A stretch of DNA of 64,000 bases from Candidatus Villigracilaceae bacterium. GTDB lineage: Bacteria; Chloroflexota; Anaerolineae; Anaerolineales; Villigracilaceae. This document shows, piece by piece, positions 33,387-41,843 of the stretch. Made by a program: the position numbers and the translations under genes. Position 1 is the stretch's first letter; each line of letters starts with the position of its first letter. Below the pieces are notes generated by a model, which saw nothing but the letters and a program-made list of their open reading frames with translations, did not search any database and was not told where the DNA came from. The DNA lies in NCBI GenBank assembly GCA_026645935.1, contig JAPKMP010000001.1, positions 248,001 through 312,000 of the forward strand, written 5' to 3'.

Positions 33387-34139
33387 ATGGCTCGCAAATT
33401 GGTCGTATTCGTTTTGGTGCTGGCGCTCCTGTCCATTGTCAAACCGGCATTTGCCATCACCAACGGGGAGTTGGATGGCGGCCAGCACCCGAATGTTGGC
33501 GCTCTGGTGTCGCCAACCCAATATTCTGACGGTACCTGGTTATACTGCTCGGGCACGTTGATCTCGCCGACGGTGTTTCTAACCGCGGCGCATTGCGATG
33601 AGGGCACTTCAAGTGTGAAGGTAACCTTTGACCCGGATTATGTGGATGGGGACAAAACGTATACCGGCACCTGGCATGCCGATCCCCTCTATAATCAAGC
33701 CCAGGATGACCCGCATGACATTGCTGTCATCGTCTTCAATAAGCCGATCAAAGGCATCACCCCGGCGGCTCTGCCTACGGCTGGTTCACTTTCTGATCTT
33801 CCCAAGGACCAACAATTCACCTCGGTCGGGTATGGCGCTTATGAAGTAACCAATGGTCCAGGCGGCCATCAGTACCTTTACAATGACGTCCGCATGGTTG
33901 CGACTGGGACCCTGAATGCGACTAATCCCGCCTGGCTTCGCATTTCCATGAACCCGTCCACGGGAAATGGCGGTACTTGCTACGGTGACTCGGGCGGTCC
34001 GAACTTTCTGGGAACAACCAATATCCTGGCGGCAACCACCATCACAGGCGACGCCGTCTGTCGCTCCACGAACGTCACGTATCGCCTCGATACAGATTCC
34101 GCACGGAATTTTCTTGCTCAGTTCGTGACCTTGCCGTAA
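33387..34139 (+). CDS. Secreted trypsin-like serine protease
   Basis: The 250-aa S1-family protease has a cleavable signal peptide ending KPAFA and then a mature enzyme starting ITNGELDGGQHPNVGAL. The triad is complete: His in FLTAAHCD, Asp in DPHDIAVIVF and Ser in TCYGDSGGPNF. The length equals one trypsin domain, and the only extra feature is a short propeptide-like start. It is exported and probably degrades external protein. It is monocistronic, with AAGGAG upstream and a strong terminator downstream. Confidence 0.93.
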   Translation: MARKLVVFVLVLALLSIVKPAFAITNGELDGGQHPNVGALVSPTQYSDGTWLYCSGTLISPTVFLTAAHCDEGTSSVKVTFDPDYVDGDKTYTGTWHADPLYNQAQDDPHDIAVIVFNKPIKGITPAALPTAGSLSDLPKDQQFTSVGYGAYEVTNGPGGHQYLYNDVRMVATGTLNATNPAWLRISMNPSTGNGGTCYGDSGGPNFLGTTNILAATTITGDAVCRSTNVTYRLDTDSARNFLAQFVTLP

Positions 34140-34168
34140 ATGCGATCTGCAAGCCTCAATTTACTGAT

Positions 34169-34212
34169 AAGAAGGACTCCAATCGAGAGGAGGATTGGAG
34201 TCCTTCTTTCTT
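34169..34212 (+). terminator. Terminator after the protease gene
   Basis: GAAGGACTCCAATC-GAGAGGAG-GATTGGAGTCCTTCTTTCTT is a 14-bp perfect stem followed by a T-rich tract. Confidence 0.93.
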
Positions 34213-34261
34213 AGATGCGTATCGATTAACGACTTGACTTAATTTTGAATCGGAGAAATCC

Positions 34262-34684
34262 ATGCAAATCCCCCAACCCCTCATCGACCTGATTGCCTCC
34301 GGCTCGCATGCGCATTTGGTGACGATGAACAAGGACGGAAGCACTCACGTGACCGTGGTGTGGGTCGGCGTCGAAGACGGCGAGATCGTCGCTGGGCATC
34401 TGCCCCGCAATCAGAAAGTCCGCAACATCGAGCGGGACTCTCGCGTCGTCCTCTCGCTCGAAGCGGATACGTTGAGCAGTTATGGGCTGAGGGAATATGC
34501 CGTCGTATACGGCACAGCCCGCATCACAGAAGGAGGCGCGGCGGCTTTGCTGCAAAAACTTGCCTATGTGTACATGGGACCCGGCGTGAAATTCCCGCCG
34601 ATGGAGAATCCTCCGCCCGGTTACATCACCCGCATCCGAGTGGAGCGGGTCGAAGGCGTCGGTCCGTGGGTCACAAGGTCTTAG
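34262..34684 (+). CDS. PPOX-class flavin/F420-dependent enzyme
   Basis: The 140-aa protein has the split beta-barrel of the pyridoxamine-phosphate-oxidase superfamily: HAHLVTMNKDGSTHVTVVWVGVEDGEIVAGHLPRNQKVRNIERDSRVVLSLE. The pattern fits the F420-dependent Rv1155-type subgroup (TIGR03618-like). These enzymes reduce small substrates using F420 or FMN; which cofactor is used cannot be told here. Cytosolic. It is followed 24 bases later by the zinc-ribbon gene on the same strand. Confidence 0.85.
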   Translation: MQIPQPLIDLIASGSHAHLVTMNKDGSTHVTVVWVGVEDGEIVAGHLPRNQKVRNIERDSRVVLSLEADTLSSYGLREYAVVYGTARITEGGAAALLQKLAYVYMGPGVKFPPMENPPPGYITRIRVERVEGVGPWVTRS

Positions 34685-34708
34685 AATTTTTATCGATGGA
34701 GAGGAACA

Positions 34709-34948
34709 ATGGCAGAAGCAAAAGTTTGTCCAAAATGCAACGGCTCGATGAAGCCGGGGCGCATCATGAAATTCAACGAATATACGCTCAAAACGAAATA
34801 TGTGTATGTCTTTGCGCCGGATGAAGAATCGGCTCCAGATCTATCGAAGGCATTTTCCGGCAAGCCGCTCTCGAATGAACGCAAGCCTCTCGCGGCGTAT
34901 TGCTGTGACGAATGCGGATTTGTGGAATTCTATGGTTTGCCCGCGTGA
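34709..34948 (+). CDS. Small zinc-ribbon protein
   Basis: The 79-aa protein has two CxxC knuckles, VCPKCNGSMKPG at the N-terminus and YCCDECGFVEFYG at the C-terminus, separated by a 50-residue stretch with FAPDEESAPDLSK. Small ribbons of this kind act as zinc-binding adaptor or nucleic-acid binding proteins. Its stop codon overlaps the GTG start of the next gene (GTGA), so the methyltransferase is translationally coupled. AGAGG precedes its start. Confidence 0.8.
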   Translation: MAEAKVCPKCNGSMKPGRIMKFNEYTLKTKYVYVFAPDEESAPDLSKAFSGKPLSNERKPLAAYCCDECGFVEFYGLPA

Positions 34949-35568
34949 GCATACAAGACGCTTATAACGAATGGTCGGATATCTACGACTCGAACACGAA
35001 TCCCACCCGTGACCTCGACGCCCAGGTGACGCGCCTCCTCCTTACGGGACAGCGCTTCCCGTCCATTTTGGAGATCGGTTGCGGGACGGGGAAGAACACC
35101 GGGTTCCTTGCCACGCTTGGTGATTCTGTCCTGGCATTCGACTTCTCTGAAAGGATGCTTGCCAGAGCCCGTCAAAAAGTGACGGCGGAGCATGTCCGAT
35201 TTGCCTGGGCGGATATCACCCAGCCCTGGAATTGCGCGGATAATTCGTTCGACCTTATCACTTGCAATCTGGTTTTGGAACACATCAAAGACTTGAATCA
35301 CGTCTTCGCCCAAGCCGCGCGGACCTTGCGCAGTGGGGGACAGTTTCTCGTCAATGAGTTGCATCCTTTCAAACAATACGGCGGGACAAAGGCTCGTTTC
35401 GAGCGCGGCGCGGATATAGTTGAAGTGCATGTCTTCACCCATCACATCTCCGAGTTCATCCTCACTGCGGAGAGGAATGGACTAAAGTTACTGAAATTCG
35501 ATGAGGTCTGGCACGCGGACGATGTCGGCAAACCGCCGAGATTGGTGTCGTTCATGTTTGGGAAATAG
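34945..35568 (+). CDS. Class I SAM-dependent methyltransferase
   Basis: The protein is 207 aa starting at the GTG at 34945 that overlaps the previous stop; the ORF track start lies inside the zinc-ribbon gene. The Rossmann fold shows motif I ILEIGCGTGKNTGFLA, then VLAFDFSERMLARAR, motif ADITQPWNCADNSFDLITCNLVLEH and LRSGGQFLVNELHP. The substrate is unknown; the family (Methyltransf_11/25) covers small molecules, quinones and lipids. It pairs with the coupled zinc-ribbon protein, which could supply substrate specificity, but that is a guess. Confidence 0.9.
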   Translation: MSIQDAYNEWSDIYDSNTNPTRDLDAQVTRLLLTGQRFPSILEIGCGTGKNTGFLATLGDSVLAFDFSERMLARARQKVTAEHVRFAWADITQPWNCADNSFDLITCNLVLEHIKDLNHVFAQAARTLRSGGQFLVNELHPFKQYGGTKARFERGADIVEVHVFTHHISEFILTAERNGLKLLKFDEVWHADDVGKPPRLVSFMFGK

Positions 35569-35646
35569 TCCCCGCCGTCCTTCGGACACCTCCCCCAACT
35601 GCGACAGAACTACCGTCGCAGTTGGGGGAGGGCAGGGTGGGGGTCA

Positions 35647-36240
35647 TCACTCACAGGTAAAAGAAAAATTCATCGAATTGCTTTTCAGCCCGGCTTCGTC
35701 ATATAAGGTTGCCTGTAACGTCACATCCTGCTGCCCTTCGCACCAGATGTAGAGTTGATAAACGCCTGAATACGGATCGCCCGCAATGAGGTAGGGTCTT
35801 GGGTCGTAGACTGCCCCGCTGAAATTGATGGCAGAAACCACGTTCAGTGTGAGGCGGTTTACATCGCCGTTCCGGTCGTGGAAGTAGAGATTGCCGTAGT
35901 TGGGTTCTCCATCGCCGATGATGGTGCTGAGGAATTCGATGCTCACGATCACCGGCGCGGATGGCGGTTCGACGGTGGCGCTGAGAATGGCTTCGTAGGT
36001 TGCTTTTTGATTGGTGGCGTAGGCGTTATTGTAATCTGCCATTTCGGTGTCTTGCCGAATATCCTCTTCGATCTCAAGTTGAATTTGGGTCCACTCGCGC
36101 GAGATGGCGGTATACGTCCCCGAGTAGACATCTTTGGAAATGTCGTATCCGACCAGGTCCCAGACGATGCAGCTGAGGGAAATGAACATAATCAACAGCA
36201 GCGTGAGACCCCATTGAAAGATGTGTTTATCCGTTTTCAT
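35647..36240 (-). CDS. Membrane-anchored beta-rich protein, unknown
   Basis: The protein is 197 aa starting MKTDKHIFQW at ATG 36240, behind AAAGGAAG; the ORF track's longer version reads through the neighbouring gene in another frame. One hydrophobic helix with SLSC near residue 22 could be a lipobox or a membrane anchor. The soluble part contains a coiled-coil-like stretch (QIQLEIEEDIRQDTEMADYNNAYATNQ) and a beta-rich half (PVIVSIEFLSTIIGDG, LYFHDRNGDVNRLTLNVVS, IWCEGQQDVTLQATLYDEAG). It forms a two-gene unit with the upstream gene at 36267-36935. No family is recognised. Confidence 0.7.
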   Translation of the reverse strand: MKTDKHIFQWGLTLLLIMFISLSCIVWDLVGYDISKDVYSGTYTAISREWTQIQLEIEEDIRQDTEMADYNNAYATNQKATYEAILSATVEPPSAPVIVSIEFLSTIIGDGEPNYGNLYFHDRNGDVNRLTLNVVSAINFSGAVYDPRPYLIAGDPYSGVYQLYIWCEGQQDVTLQATLYDEAGLKSNSMNFSFTCE

Positions 36241-36266
36241 CTTTTTCTTCCTTTCATGCCGGGGCA

Positions 36267-36935
36267 TCACGGACCGCATACCCAATCCACCGGCACGCTG
36301 ATCGATTCGATCTCGGGCGAAGTAAGCAGATACAAACATGCCGGGCGGTCGAAGACTCCCGCAACAAGGTCCACATATTCGATGCCTGCCTTCCCGTCGC
36401 TGAAAAAGGTGGCGCGGAAGTTCTTCTCCCATGCCTGCCCGGGGAAGAGCAGGTCTGAATACCAATAACAGGTGTCGCAATCTTTTGGAGGCGCGTGGAT
36501 GTTTACGTTCGTGCGGCGGACGATCCATATCCCTTCGCTCGAATGGACATTGTTTCCGGTCAATTTGTAATCACATTCCCGGTAATAAGGTTCTTGAACC
36601 TCTTTGACGATTTCGATCGATGTTTGGATGTAAAGCGTCGCGTCGCACGCCTGTGCGGGAGCATTCGTGGGCGGGACGTATTCCTCCGTCCCTTCTGTGG
36701 GCGGATTCTCCTCCGCCTCGTTCCCGGCTGGAGTTGTCTCCCCCGCTTCGGGCGTGGTCTTCGGATCGGATTTGGCTTTCTCGCACCAGGCGTCTTCGTC
36801 CATCGTGGACGGATGCCACGTCCCGCCGTTCATCTCGCAGAAATAATCGGGCAGCGTATCCGCAATGGTGCAAGCCAATTGGAGAATCAATATCAAAATC
36901 GCCCCAATCCACCCCGGGTTTGTTCTCTTCTTCAT
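36267..36935 (-). CDS. Cys-rich lipoprotein, unknown
   Basis: The 222-aa protein has GGGAGG before its ATG. The signal peptide has the lipobox LQLAC, followed by a Cys-containing N-terminal motif (PDYFCEMNGGTWHPSTMDEDAWCEKAK) that resembles Gly-Gly-Thr-Trp motifs of short extracellular domains. Then comes a Thr/Glu/Pro linker (TTPEAGETTPAGNEAEENPPTEG) and a C-terminal domain with several Cys residues (RECDYKLTG, KDCDTCYWY, RPACLYLL, VDWVCGP). Disulfides are likely. It forms an operon with the gene at 35647, whose start is 26 bases away. Confidence 0.72.
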   Translation of the reverse strand: MKKRTNPGWIGAILILILQLACTIADTLPDYFCEMNGGTWHPSTMDEDAWCEKAKSDPKTTPEAGETTPAGNEAEENPPTEGTEEYVPPTNAPAQACDATLYIQTSIEIVKEVQEPYYRECDYKLTGNNVHSSEGIWIVRRTNVNIHAPPKDCDTCYWYSDLLFPGQAWEKNFRATFFSDGKAGIEYVDLVAGVFDRPACLYLLTSPEIESISVPVDWVCGP

Positions 36936-37045
36936 GACAGCCCTCCCGTCATGCTGGAAACGCTTCTCGTATTAAATTGTACGGCGGGGGAAAGTGGAAT
37001 TCAAGCGGGGAATCGTATTCGACGCTCCATGCTGCGATGAAATAT

Positions 37046-37083
37046 AAAACGAGGCAGTCCCATGTTGGTGATTGCCTCGTTTT
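37046..37083. terminator. Hairpin terminator upstream of the lipoprotein pair
   Basis: AAAACGAGGCA-GTCCCATGTTGGTGAT-TGCCTCGTTTT is an 11-bp perfect stem with a T-run, usable in both directions. It lies between divergently/convergently placed minus-strand genes and probably ends the HsmA gene transcript. Confidence 0.8.
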
Positions 37084-37143
37084 GACTGGCTTGAATATAA
37101 GTTCATTTACCTGGGCGATTCACCTGTGACATCATTTCGCTGC

Positions 37144-37506
37144 CTATGTAATTTGAATCACCATCGGGCTGAAATAGGGAATCAACCAGACCAGCCAGAC
37201 GAAGATGCTGAACTTGTGGAAGTTGACGATCATCTTCTCGTCCTTCTTTATCAGGACAACGGTCGCCCAGACCGCATGGACGAACATCAGGATGATCGCC
37301 AGCAAGCCTGATATTCCATGAACATCGAAAGCCATGCCCCCCACATACTCGAACATCAGGCCGGTACCCCACGTATCGCAGACCAATCCCAGCCAAAAGA
37401 AAACCGTGTGCCAGACTTTGAGCCTGCCTTGAATGCGTTCGCTCCACACGCCAATGGAATAGAACACCAGGGCAAGATTGATGATGATCACAGCAAGGGG
37501 ATTCAT
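37144..37506 (-). CDS. HsmA-family (TIGR03987-like) membrane protein
   Basis: The 120-aa protein has four hydrophobic helices separated by short loops: LAVIIINLALVFYSIGVW, KVWHTVFFWLGLVCDTWGTGLMF, HGISGLLAIILMFVHAVWATVVL and HKFSIFVWLVWLIPYFSP. Conserved His residues (KVWHTVFF, DVHGIS, FVHAVW, NFHKF) sit at helix ends, as in heme-binding membrane proteins. The family is known as HsmA/TIGR03987. I chose this frame over the overlapping 149-aa ORF, which is low-complexity and Cys/His rich. The role is unproven. Confidence 0.85.
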   Translation of the reverse strand: MNPLAVIIINLALVFYSIGVWSERIQGRLKVWHTVFFWLGLVCDTWGTGLMFEYVGGMAFDVHGISGLLAIILMFVHAVWATVVLIKKDEKMIVNFHKFSIFVWLVWLIPYFSPMVIQIT

Positions 37507-37986
37507 GGATTGCGTCCTCCGGGTTTGATGTTTGAGCCATTTTACTCATCAACCCGCCCGGCTCGAAGTGTATTTTGTCACCCTACAAAGGGAACAGTTC
37601 GGTTCGTATTTTTGCCCCACCAGTCTTCGCGTAGGCAAATGTGATTTATCCCTCCTACAACCCCAGCAGGGTTTAAAAAATGTCAGCACATTTTTGGGAA
37701 AACGTTGGTACATTTTTTAAAAATGACGGGTCATTTTTGCCGGGAAGGGCTGGGAGGCTGGAAAATTCCTTATTTCCTAAACCTGACAAGTCTCACCCGC
37801 GCTGCTGCGGACCATTACCCCCGCGCGGACTTGGCTCTCAATTTGCCAGCCTGTTGTGGAGACCTGTCAGGTTAGTTGTATGGAGGTGAGATAAAAACTA
37901 ACAGTTACCTTTTGGGAAGCAGGGTCGGGTCGCTTTCGCCCTTGCTCCTCGCCCTTCCTTGCATAGATATAGATAAGGAAGCAAGA
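37507..37986. other. Gene-free region with a long inverted repeat
   Basis: About 480 bases hold no supported gene. AACCTGACAAGTCTC (37780-37794) and GAGACCTGTCAGGTT (37859-37873) are inverted copies matching at 14 of 15 bases and enclose a GC-rich core CCGCGCTGCTGCGG / CCGCGCGG. To the left, three CATTTTT/CATTTTTT motifs (37687, 37711, 37731) are spaced by about 20-25 bases. The region separates the HsmA gene from the AT-rich orphan gene and may mark an insertion boundary. Confidence 0.6.
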
Positions 37987-39201
37987 TTACCCATTTCTTT
38001 TCAATTTTGGGATGTTGGTATTTAATTTCAAATCAATCATTTCTATCTCTGCAGCTAGAATCTTTAGAGGTTCAGAATCTTTGCGCGCCCTTTCGAAAAG
38101 TTCAGCAGATGCAATAGCCCGAAGATTAGGTGTTCCATCAACCTCTAAATATTCAACCGTAACTAAAGAAGAATTAGTGTGCAACCACAGCATCTCAACA
38201 AATTGAGATGCGTGAATGCTTCGAACTCGAGGTTCCATACTAGTAATATCTTGAACTATGAGTTTTGCATTGTTTCTATCGAATTGAATGTCAATGACTT
38301 CAAAGCCTTGGGATGCAATAGCTGAGACCAAATTCAAGATTTCTGCTTCTGAGCGAATTTCAATTTTCTCAGAGGGGGGTAATCCCATTGAGCGCATTTC
38401 ATATAAATTATCAATACCGAAAATTGTACTGGCGAGCTTTAAACATCTAAGGGTCATAAATACTTTTTGTGTAACAGCGTATAAGGCTTCTCTACTTAAA
38501 GTTATTTCTTTCCTGTTTTCGGGTCTCCCATAAGTACAAACAATCAATTCGTCTTTGAAAAATATGGACAGATGTTGTGCGATATTACGCCATTGATTCA
38601 ACCTGACGTTTTCGATAACAAAGAAACTTGATGGATAGGAAAATTTAATTAATTCATCAAGTACTCTGCCAAGATCCATGCTATCAATTTCGTCAAAGGT
38701 TATTGAAATACCCTGAAAGACTTTGATTTGTTGTAAAAGTTCATTTGAATAAGGTTTGATTGAACCTTCTATTGCACCCCCAATATTCCTTAAACATTCG
38801 TGAGCAAATTCTTCTAACCCTAATCCAGTTTTATCTATTTCAAGATGAATTTGGCTCCAATATTTAGAAAGCGCTTCTCTCTTGTATGGTATCCAATCTA
38901 AGTAGCTCACAAAACACAACTCACGATTTTGTCGCTTGGCACCTTGGTGGACTCTTAAAGCGAACTCAAAGAGTTTTATGGCAAGCCCATCCTTTAATAT
39001 CGTGGCAAATTCAATCAATTCTGGCACCAATAACTGAACAGCCTGTTTCTCTAATACTTCTTGATTTTCAAAATAAGGCGAAAAAGCGTTTATTACATCA
39101 TTCTTGACATCATCTGGTGTCATTCCAGCCTTGAAAGCCTCAATTAATGAGGTATGCTTTTTTATACTCGAGATTATTTTTGAATATTTCTTTTCTACCA
39201 T
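37987..39201 (-). CDS. AT-rich orphan protein, helical, unknown
   Basis: The 404-aa cytosolic protein has no signal peptide, transmembrane helix or zinc motif. It is mostly alpha-helical: SLIEAFKAGMTPDDVKNDVINAFSPYFEN, LVPELIEFATILKDGLAIKLFEFALRVHQG and IEMIDLKLNTN at the end. A middle strand-rich part reads SITFDEIDSMDLGRVLDELIKFSYPSSFFVIENVRLNQW. Base composition is AT-rich, unlike neighbouring core genes, which points to transfer. It sits next to the mutase remnant and toxin-antitoxin genes. Presence in a patch of accessory genes hints at defence or selfish function, but no motif supports it. Confidence 0.7.
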   Translation of the reverse strand: MVEKKYSKIISSIKKHTSLIEAFKAGMTPDDVKNDVINAFSPYFENQEVLEKQAVQLLVPELIEFATILKDGLAIKLFEFALRVHQGAKRQNRELCFVSYLDWIPYKREALSKYWSQIHLEIDKTGLGLEEFAHECLRNIGGAIEGSIKPYSNELLQQIKVFQGISITFDEIDSMDLGRVLDELIKFSYPSSFFVIENVRLNQWRNIAQHLSIFFKDELIVCTYGRPENRKEITLSREALYAVTQKVFMTLRCLKLASTIFGIDNLYEMRSMGLPPSEKIEIRSEAEILNLVSAIASQGFEVIDIQFDRNNAKLIVQDITSMEPRVRSIHASQFVEMLWLHTNSSLVTVEYLEVDGTPNLRAIASAELFERARKDSEPLKILAAEIEMIDLKLNTNIPKLKRNG

Positions 39202-39222
39202 TAACTAAACCCTTAATTTGTA

Positions 39223-39333
39223 TCAAAACCCTTCCGCCACGTACTCACCCCACACCCCTCTCAGCGTATTACAAATCTCTCCGAGGGTCATGTCATGTTC
39301 CACGCACTCGATGAAGAGCGGCATGAGATTCTC
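39223..39333 (-). pseudogene. C-terminal remnant of a second methylmalonyl-CoA mutase
   Basis: The minus strand encodes [20 protein letters not shown] and then the last 16 residues of the intact mutase at 40008-41660, ending in a stop. Only two of 36 residues differ, yet 19 of 111 bases do, mostly at synonymous sites. So this is not a recent copy of the neighbour. It looks like the surviving tail of a diverged paralogue, or of an incoming homologue. No upstream mutase sequence remains; a 34-bp palindrome starts 10 bases upstream of the fragment. Confidence 0.85.
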
Positions 39334-39342
39334 CCATAAATG

Positions 39343-39376
39343 AACTGACAGTCACTTTCGAAAGTGACTGTCAGTT
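39343..39376. repeat. 34-bp perfect palindrome
   Basis: The half AACTGACAGTCACTTTC is followed with no spacer by its exact complement. It sits between the mutase remnant and the VapC-like gene. A loop-free palindrome of this length can extrude as a cruciform or bind a dimeric protein; it could also stop the toxin transcript, though no T-run follows on the toxin strand. Confidence 0.85.
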
Positions 39377-39387
39377 TAATTGCAGAA

Positions 39388-39750
39388 TTACAACGTGTAA
39401 GGCAGATGAATTCCATCCCATTCAGGATTGAAATCTTTCGTATTGCGTGTGACCAATACCGCATCGTTGACACGCGCAGTTGCCCAAATGATCGCATCCG
39501 GCAACCGAAGGCGATGTTGACGGCGTAGTTGAATGGCTATATCTGCCACCGCTAAATCTAGCGGAATGATCTCGAAATGCGTTTCCAGAAAATCACGGAT
39601 ATCCGAGTCGTCGCCTTCTACGCCGATCAACACTTCCATCCATGTGACGCGGCTGATAAGAACGCGTTCATATCGGCTATATTCATCGTCTGCTTTGACA
39701 ACTCCATTGAGCGCATCAATTACGATATTTGTGTCAAAGACAGCGATCAT
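39388..39750 (-). CDS. vapC: PIN-domain toxin (VapC-like)
   Basis: The 120-aa ribonuclease-type toxin starts at MIAVFDTN, whose ATG shares one base with the antitoxin stop; the longer ORF start at 39762 lies inside the antitoxin gene. PIN acidic residues are visible: Asp in FDTNIVIDAL, Glu in VTWMEVLIGVEGDD, and Asp in LRLPDAIIWATARV with TRNTKDF at the end. VapC toxins cleave tRNA or rRNA. It is expressed with the upstream antitoxin by translational coupling. The pair is inserted next to the mutase gene. Confidence 0.9.
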   Translation of the reverse strand: MIAVFDTNIVIDALNGVVKADDEYSRYERVLISRVTWMEVLIGVEGDDSDIRDFLETHFEIIPLDLAVADIAIQLRRQHRLRLPDAIIWATARVNDAVLVTRNTKDFNPEWDGIHLPYTL

Positions 39751-39971
39751 CAAATTCCCCATTCAGCTCGAAGATTTTGTTGATACTTGACCGCGTCAAT
39801 ATTGCGATTCTTCCACGAGCCGAAAGCGGCGTGTTTTCTTAGTGAACGATGCCGTACCGGTTGCGAAGCATTCACCCGTTTTTGCAAGAACGCGATGAAA
39901 TCGAGTACCTCGATTTGTTTTTCGGGAGGCAGGGCGTTTAGCTGTTTTTCGATTTGTTCTAAAAGTGTCAT
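39750..39971 (-). CDS. VapB-like antitoxin (DUF2281-like)
   Basis: The 73-aa protein starts at ATG 39971 with GGAGG upstream; the ORF start at 39983 is less likely. It opens MTLLEQIEKQLNALPPEKQIEVLDFIAFLQKRV, the pattern of DUF2281 antitoxins, followed by a basic C-terminus that would wrap the PIN toxin (SWKNRNIDAVKYQQNLRAEWGI). It probably neutralises the toxin and represses its own promoter. The 24-25 base gap to the mutase gene is unusually short, so the operon start sits close to the mutase stop. Confidence 0.82.
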   Translation of the reverse strand: MTLLEQIEKQLNALPPEKQIEVLDFIAFLQKRVNASQPVRHRSLRKHAAFGSWKNRNIDAVKYQQNLRAEWGI

Positions 39972-40007
39972 TTGAACCTCCAAATCTTAGCCAATTATAA
40001 ATCCAAT

Positions 40008-41660
40008 TTAGAACCCCTCCGCCACGTACTCGCCCCAGACTCCCCTCAGTGTATTGCAGATCTCGCCGAGGGTGACGTCATTCTCCACGCATTCGATGAA
40101 CAGCGGCATCAGGTTCTCCGTCCTTTTGGCGGCATCAACCAATCTACCAAGATACCAATTTACCTTCTCCCCATCCCTTGCCTCGCGCAAATGCTTCAAC
40201 TCCGCTCGTTGGACGGCTTCGATGGCGGGATCAAACACCAATCTCTCCAGGCTTCTTTCTTCTTTCACCTCAAAGGAATTGACGCCAACGATAATTTGCT
40301 CTTTCTTCTCGATGGCCTGTTGCGCCGCATACGCCGCGTTCTGGATCTCATTCTGCATGAATCCGCGTTCGATGGATTGCATCGCTCCGCCCATTTCGTC
40401 GATTCTGGCGATGTAATCGAGCGCGCTTGTTTCGATCTCGTCGGTGAGATGTTCGATGAGATATGAACCTGCCAGCGGATCAATCGAGTCTGCTACGCCG
40501 GATTCGTAGGCGATGACTTGTTGAGTCCGCAGTGCCACACGCACGGATTTCTCCGTGGGCAGCCACAAGGCTTCATCCATACTATTTGTATGCAAACTTT
40601 GCGTCCCACCAAGGACGGCAGACAGAGCCTGGAGAGTGACACGCACGACATTATTCTCCGGCTGTTGGGCGGTGAGAGTCGAACCGGCGGTCTGGGTATG
40701 GAAGCGCAACTGCCATGAAGATGGCTTCTGCGCTTTGAAACGTTCGCGCATGATGCGTGCCCACATCCGTCTCGCCGTGCGGAATTTGGCAACTTCTTCG
40801 AGCAGGTTGTTATGCGCGTTGAAGAAGAACGAAAGTTGACCCGCGAAATCGTCGATGTTCAATCCCGCTTTCAACGCGGCTTCCACGTAGGCAATCCCGT
40901 TCGCGAGGGTGAACGCCACTTCCTGCACGGCGGTCGAACCGGCTTCGCGGATGTGATACCCCGAGATAGAGATGGTATTCCAATACGGGACTTCTTTTGA
41001 GCAGAACTGGAAGATGTCGGTGATGAGCCGCATCGAAGGCGCGGGCGGAAAAATGTATGTTCCCCGCGCCACGTATTCCTTGAGAATATCATTTTGGATC
41101 GTGCCGCGCAGCTGCTTGATGTCCGCGCCCTGGCGCTTGGCGACGGCAATATACATCGCCAGCAAAACACCGGCAGGCGCGTTGATGGTCATGGACGTGG
41201 AAACTTTTTCAAGGGGAATCTGGTCGAACAACTGCTCCATGTCCTTGATGGAGGAGATGGATACGCCGACCTTGCCGACCTCTCCCTGCGCGATGGGGTC
41301 ATCCGCATCGTACCCGATCTGGGTGGGGAGGTCGAACGCCACGCTCAAGCCTGTCTGTCCATTTGCGAGCAGGTATCGGTAGCGTTTGTTCGTATCTTCG
41401 GCAGTTGCAAAGCCTGCGTATTGGCGCATCGTCCAGAAGCGCGAGCGGTACATCGTCGGCTGCACTCCGCGTGTGAAGGGATATTCTCCGGGGTAGCTCA
41501 ACTTCTCCTCGTACGCCGAATCAGGTTCGGGCGGGGTCGCGAGGCGCGGTATTTCGATTCCGGAGGTCGTCTCGAAGCGCTCCCTCCGCTCCTTGAATTT
41601 ATCGAGTGATTTTTTTAGGGTGGTTTCCTGCCATGTTTGGTAATGATCGCTTTTTGTCAT
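40008..41660 (-). CDS. Methylmalonyl-CoA mutase, catalytic subunit without B12 domain
   Basis: The 550-aa enzyme carries the TIM-barrel substrate domain: [42 protein letters not shown], then [36 protein letters not shown] and [19 protein letters not shown]. The C-terminal cobalamin-binding domain of one-chain enzymes is absent, so it needs a separate B12-binding subunit, as in archaeal-type mutases; that gene is not in the window. It interconverts methylmalonyl-CoA and succinyl-CoA in propionate metabolism. A remnant of a second copy lies downstream at 39223. Gene symbol is left blank because the subunit naming varies. Confidence 0.94.
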   Translation of the reverse strand: MTKSDHYQTWQETTLKKSLDKFKERRERFETTSGIEIPRLATPPEPDSAYEEKLSYPGEYPFTRGVQPTMYRSRFWTMRQYAGFATAEDTNKRYRYLLANGQTGLSVAFDLPTQIGYDADDPIAQGEVGKVGVSISSIKDMEQLFDQIPLEKVSTSMTINAPAGVLLAMYIAVAKRQGADIKQLRGTIQNDILKEYVARGTYIFPPAPSMRLITDIFQFCSKEVPYWNTISISGYHIREAGSTAVQEVAFTLANGIAYVEAALKAGLNIDDFAGQLSFFFNAHNNLLEEVAKFRTARRMWARIMRERFKAQKPSSWQLRFHTQTAGSTLTAQQPENNVVRVTLQALSAVLGGTQSLHTNSMDEALWLPTEKSVRVALRTQQVIAYESGVADSIDPLAGSYLIEHLTDEIETSALDYIARIDEMGGAMQSIERGFMQNEIQNAAYAAQQAIEKKEQIIVGVNSFEVKEERSLERLVFDPAIEAVQRAELKHLREARDGEKVNWYLGRLVDAAKRTENLMPLFIECVENDVTLGEICNTLRGVWGEYVAEGF

Positions 41661-41843
41661 GTCTCACCTGAAGGTCGGGGATTGATTTCAATTGTAATGC
41701 CAATCCATCGGCTGCCATACGGATGAAGATAATATTTCGGCGCATATCAAATCACACCAAATCGGTATTATTTAAGACGAATGTCAATTGTGTCCCACCA
41801 GCCAAAATGCTAGACTTGATATATATTCCTTCAGGAGATTGAC

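Noticed and set aside
36241-36528. Upstream extension of the 35647-36528 ORF
   Set aside because: It overlaps the upstream lipoprotein gene out of frame, and a ribosome binding site supports the start at 36240.
37103-37552. 149-aa minus-strand ORF overlapping the HsmA gene
   Set aside because: His/Cys-rich shadow frame; the alternate frame encodes four clear membrane helices.
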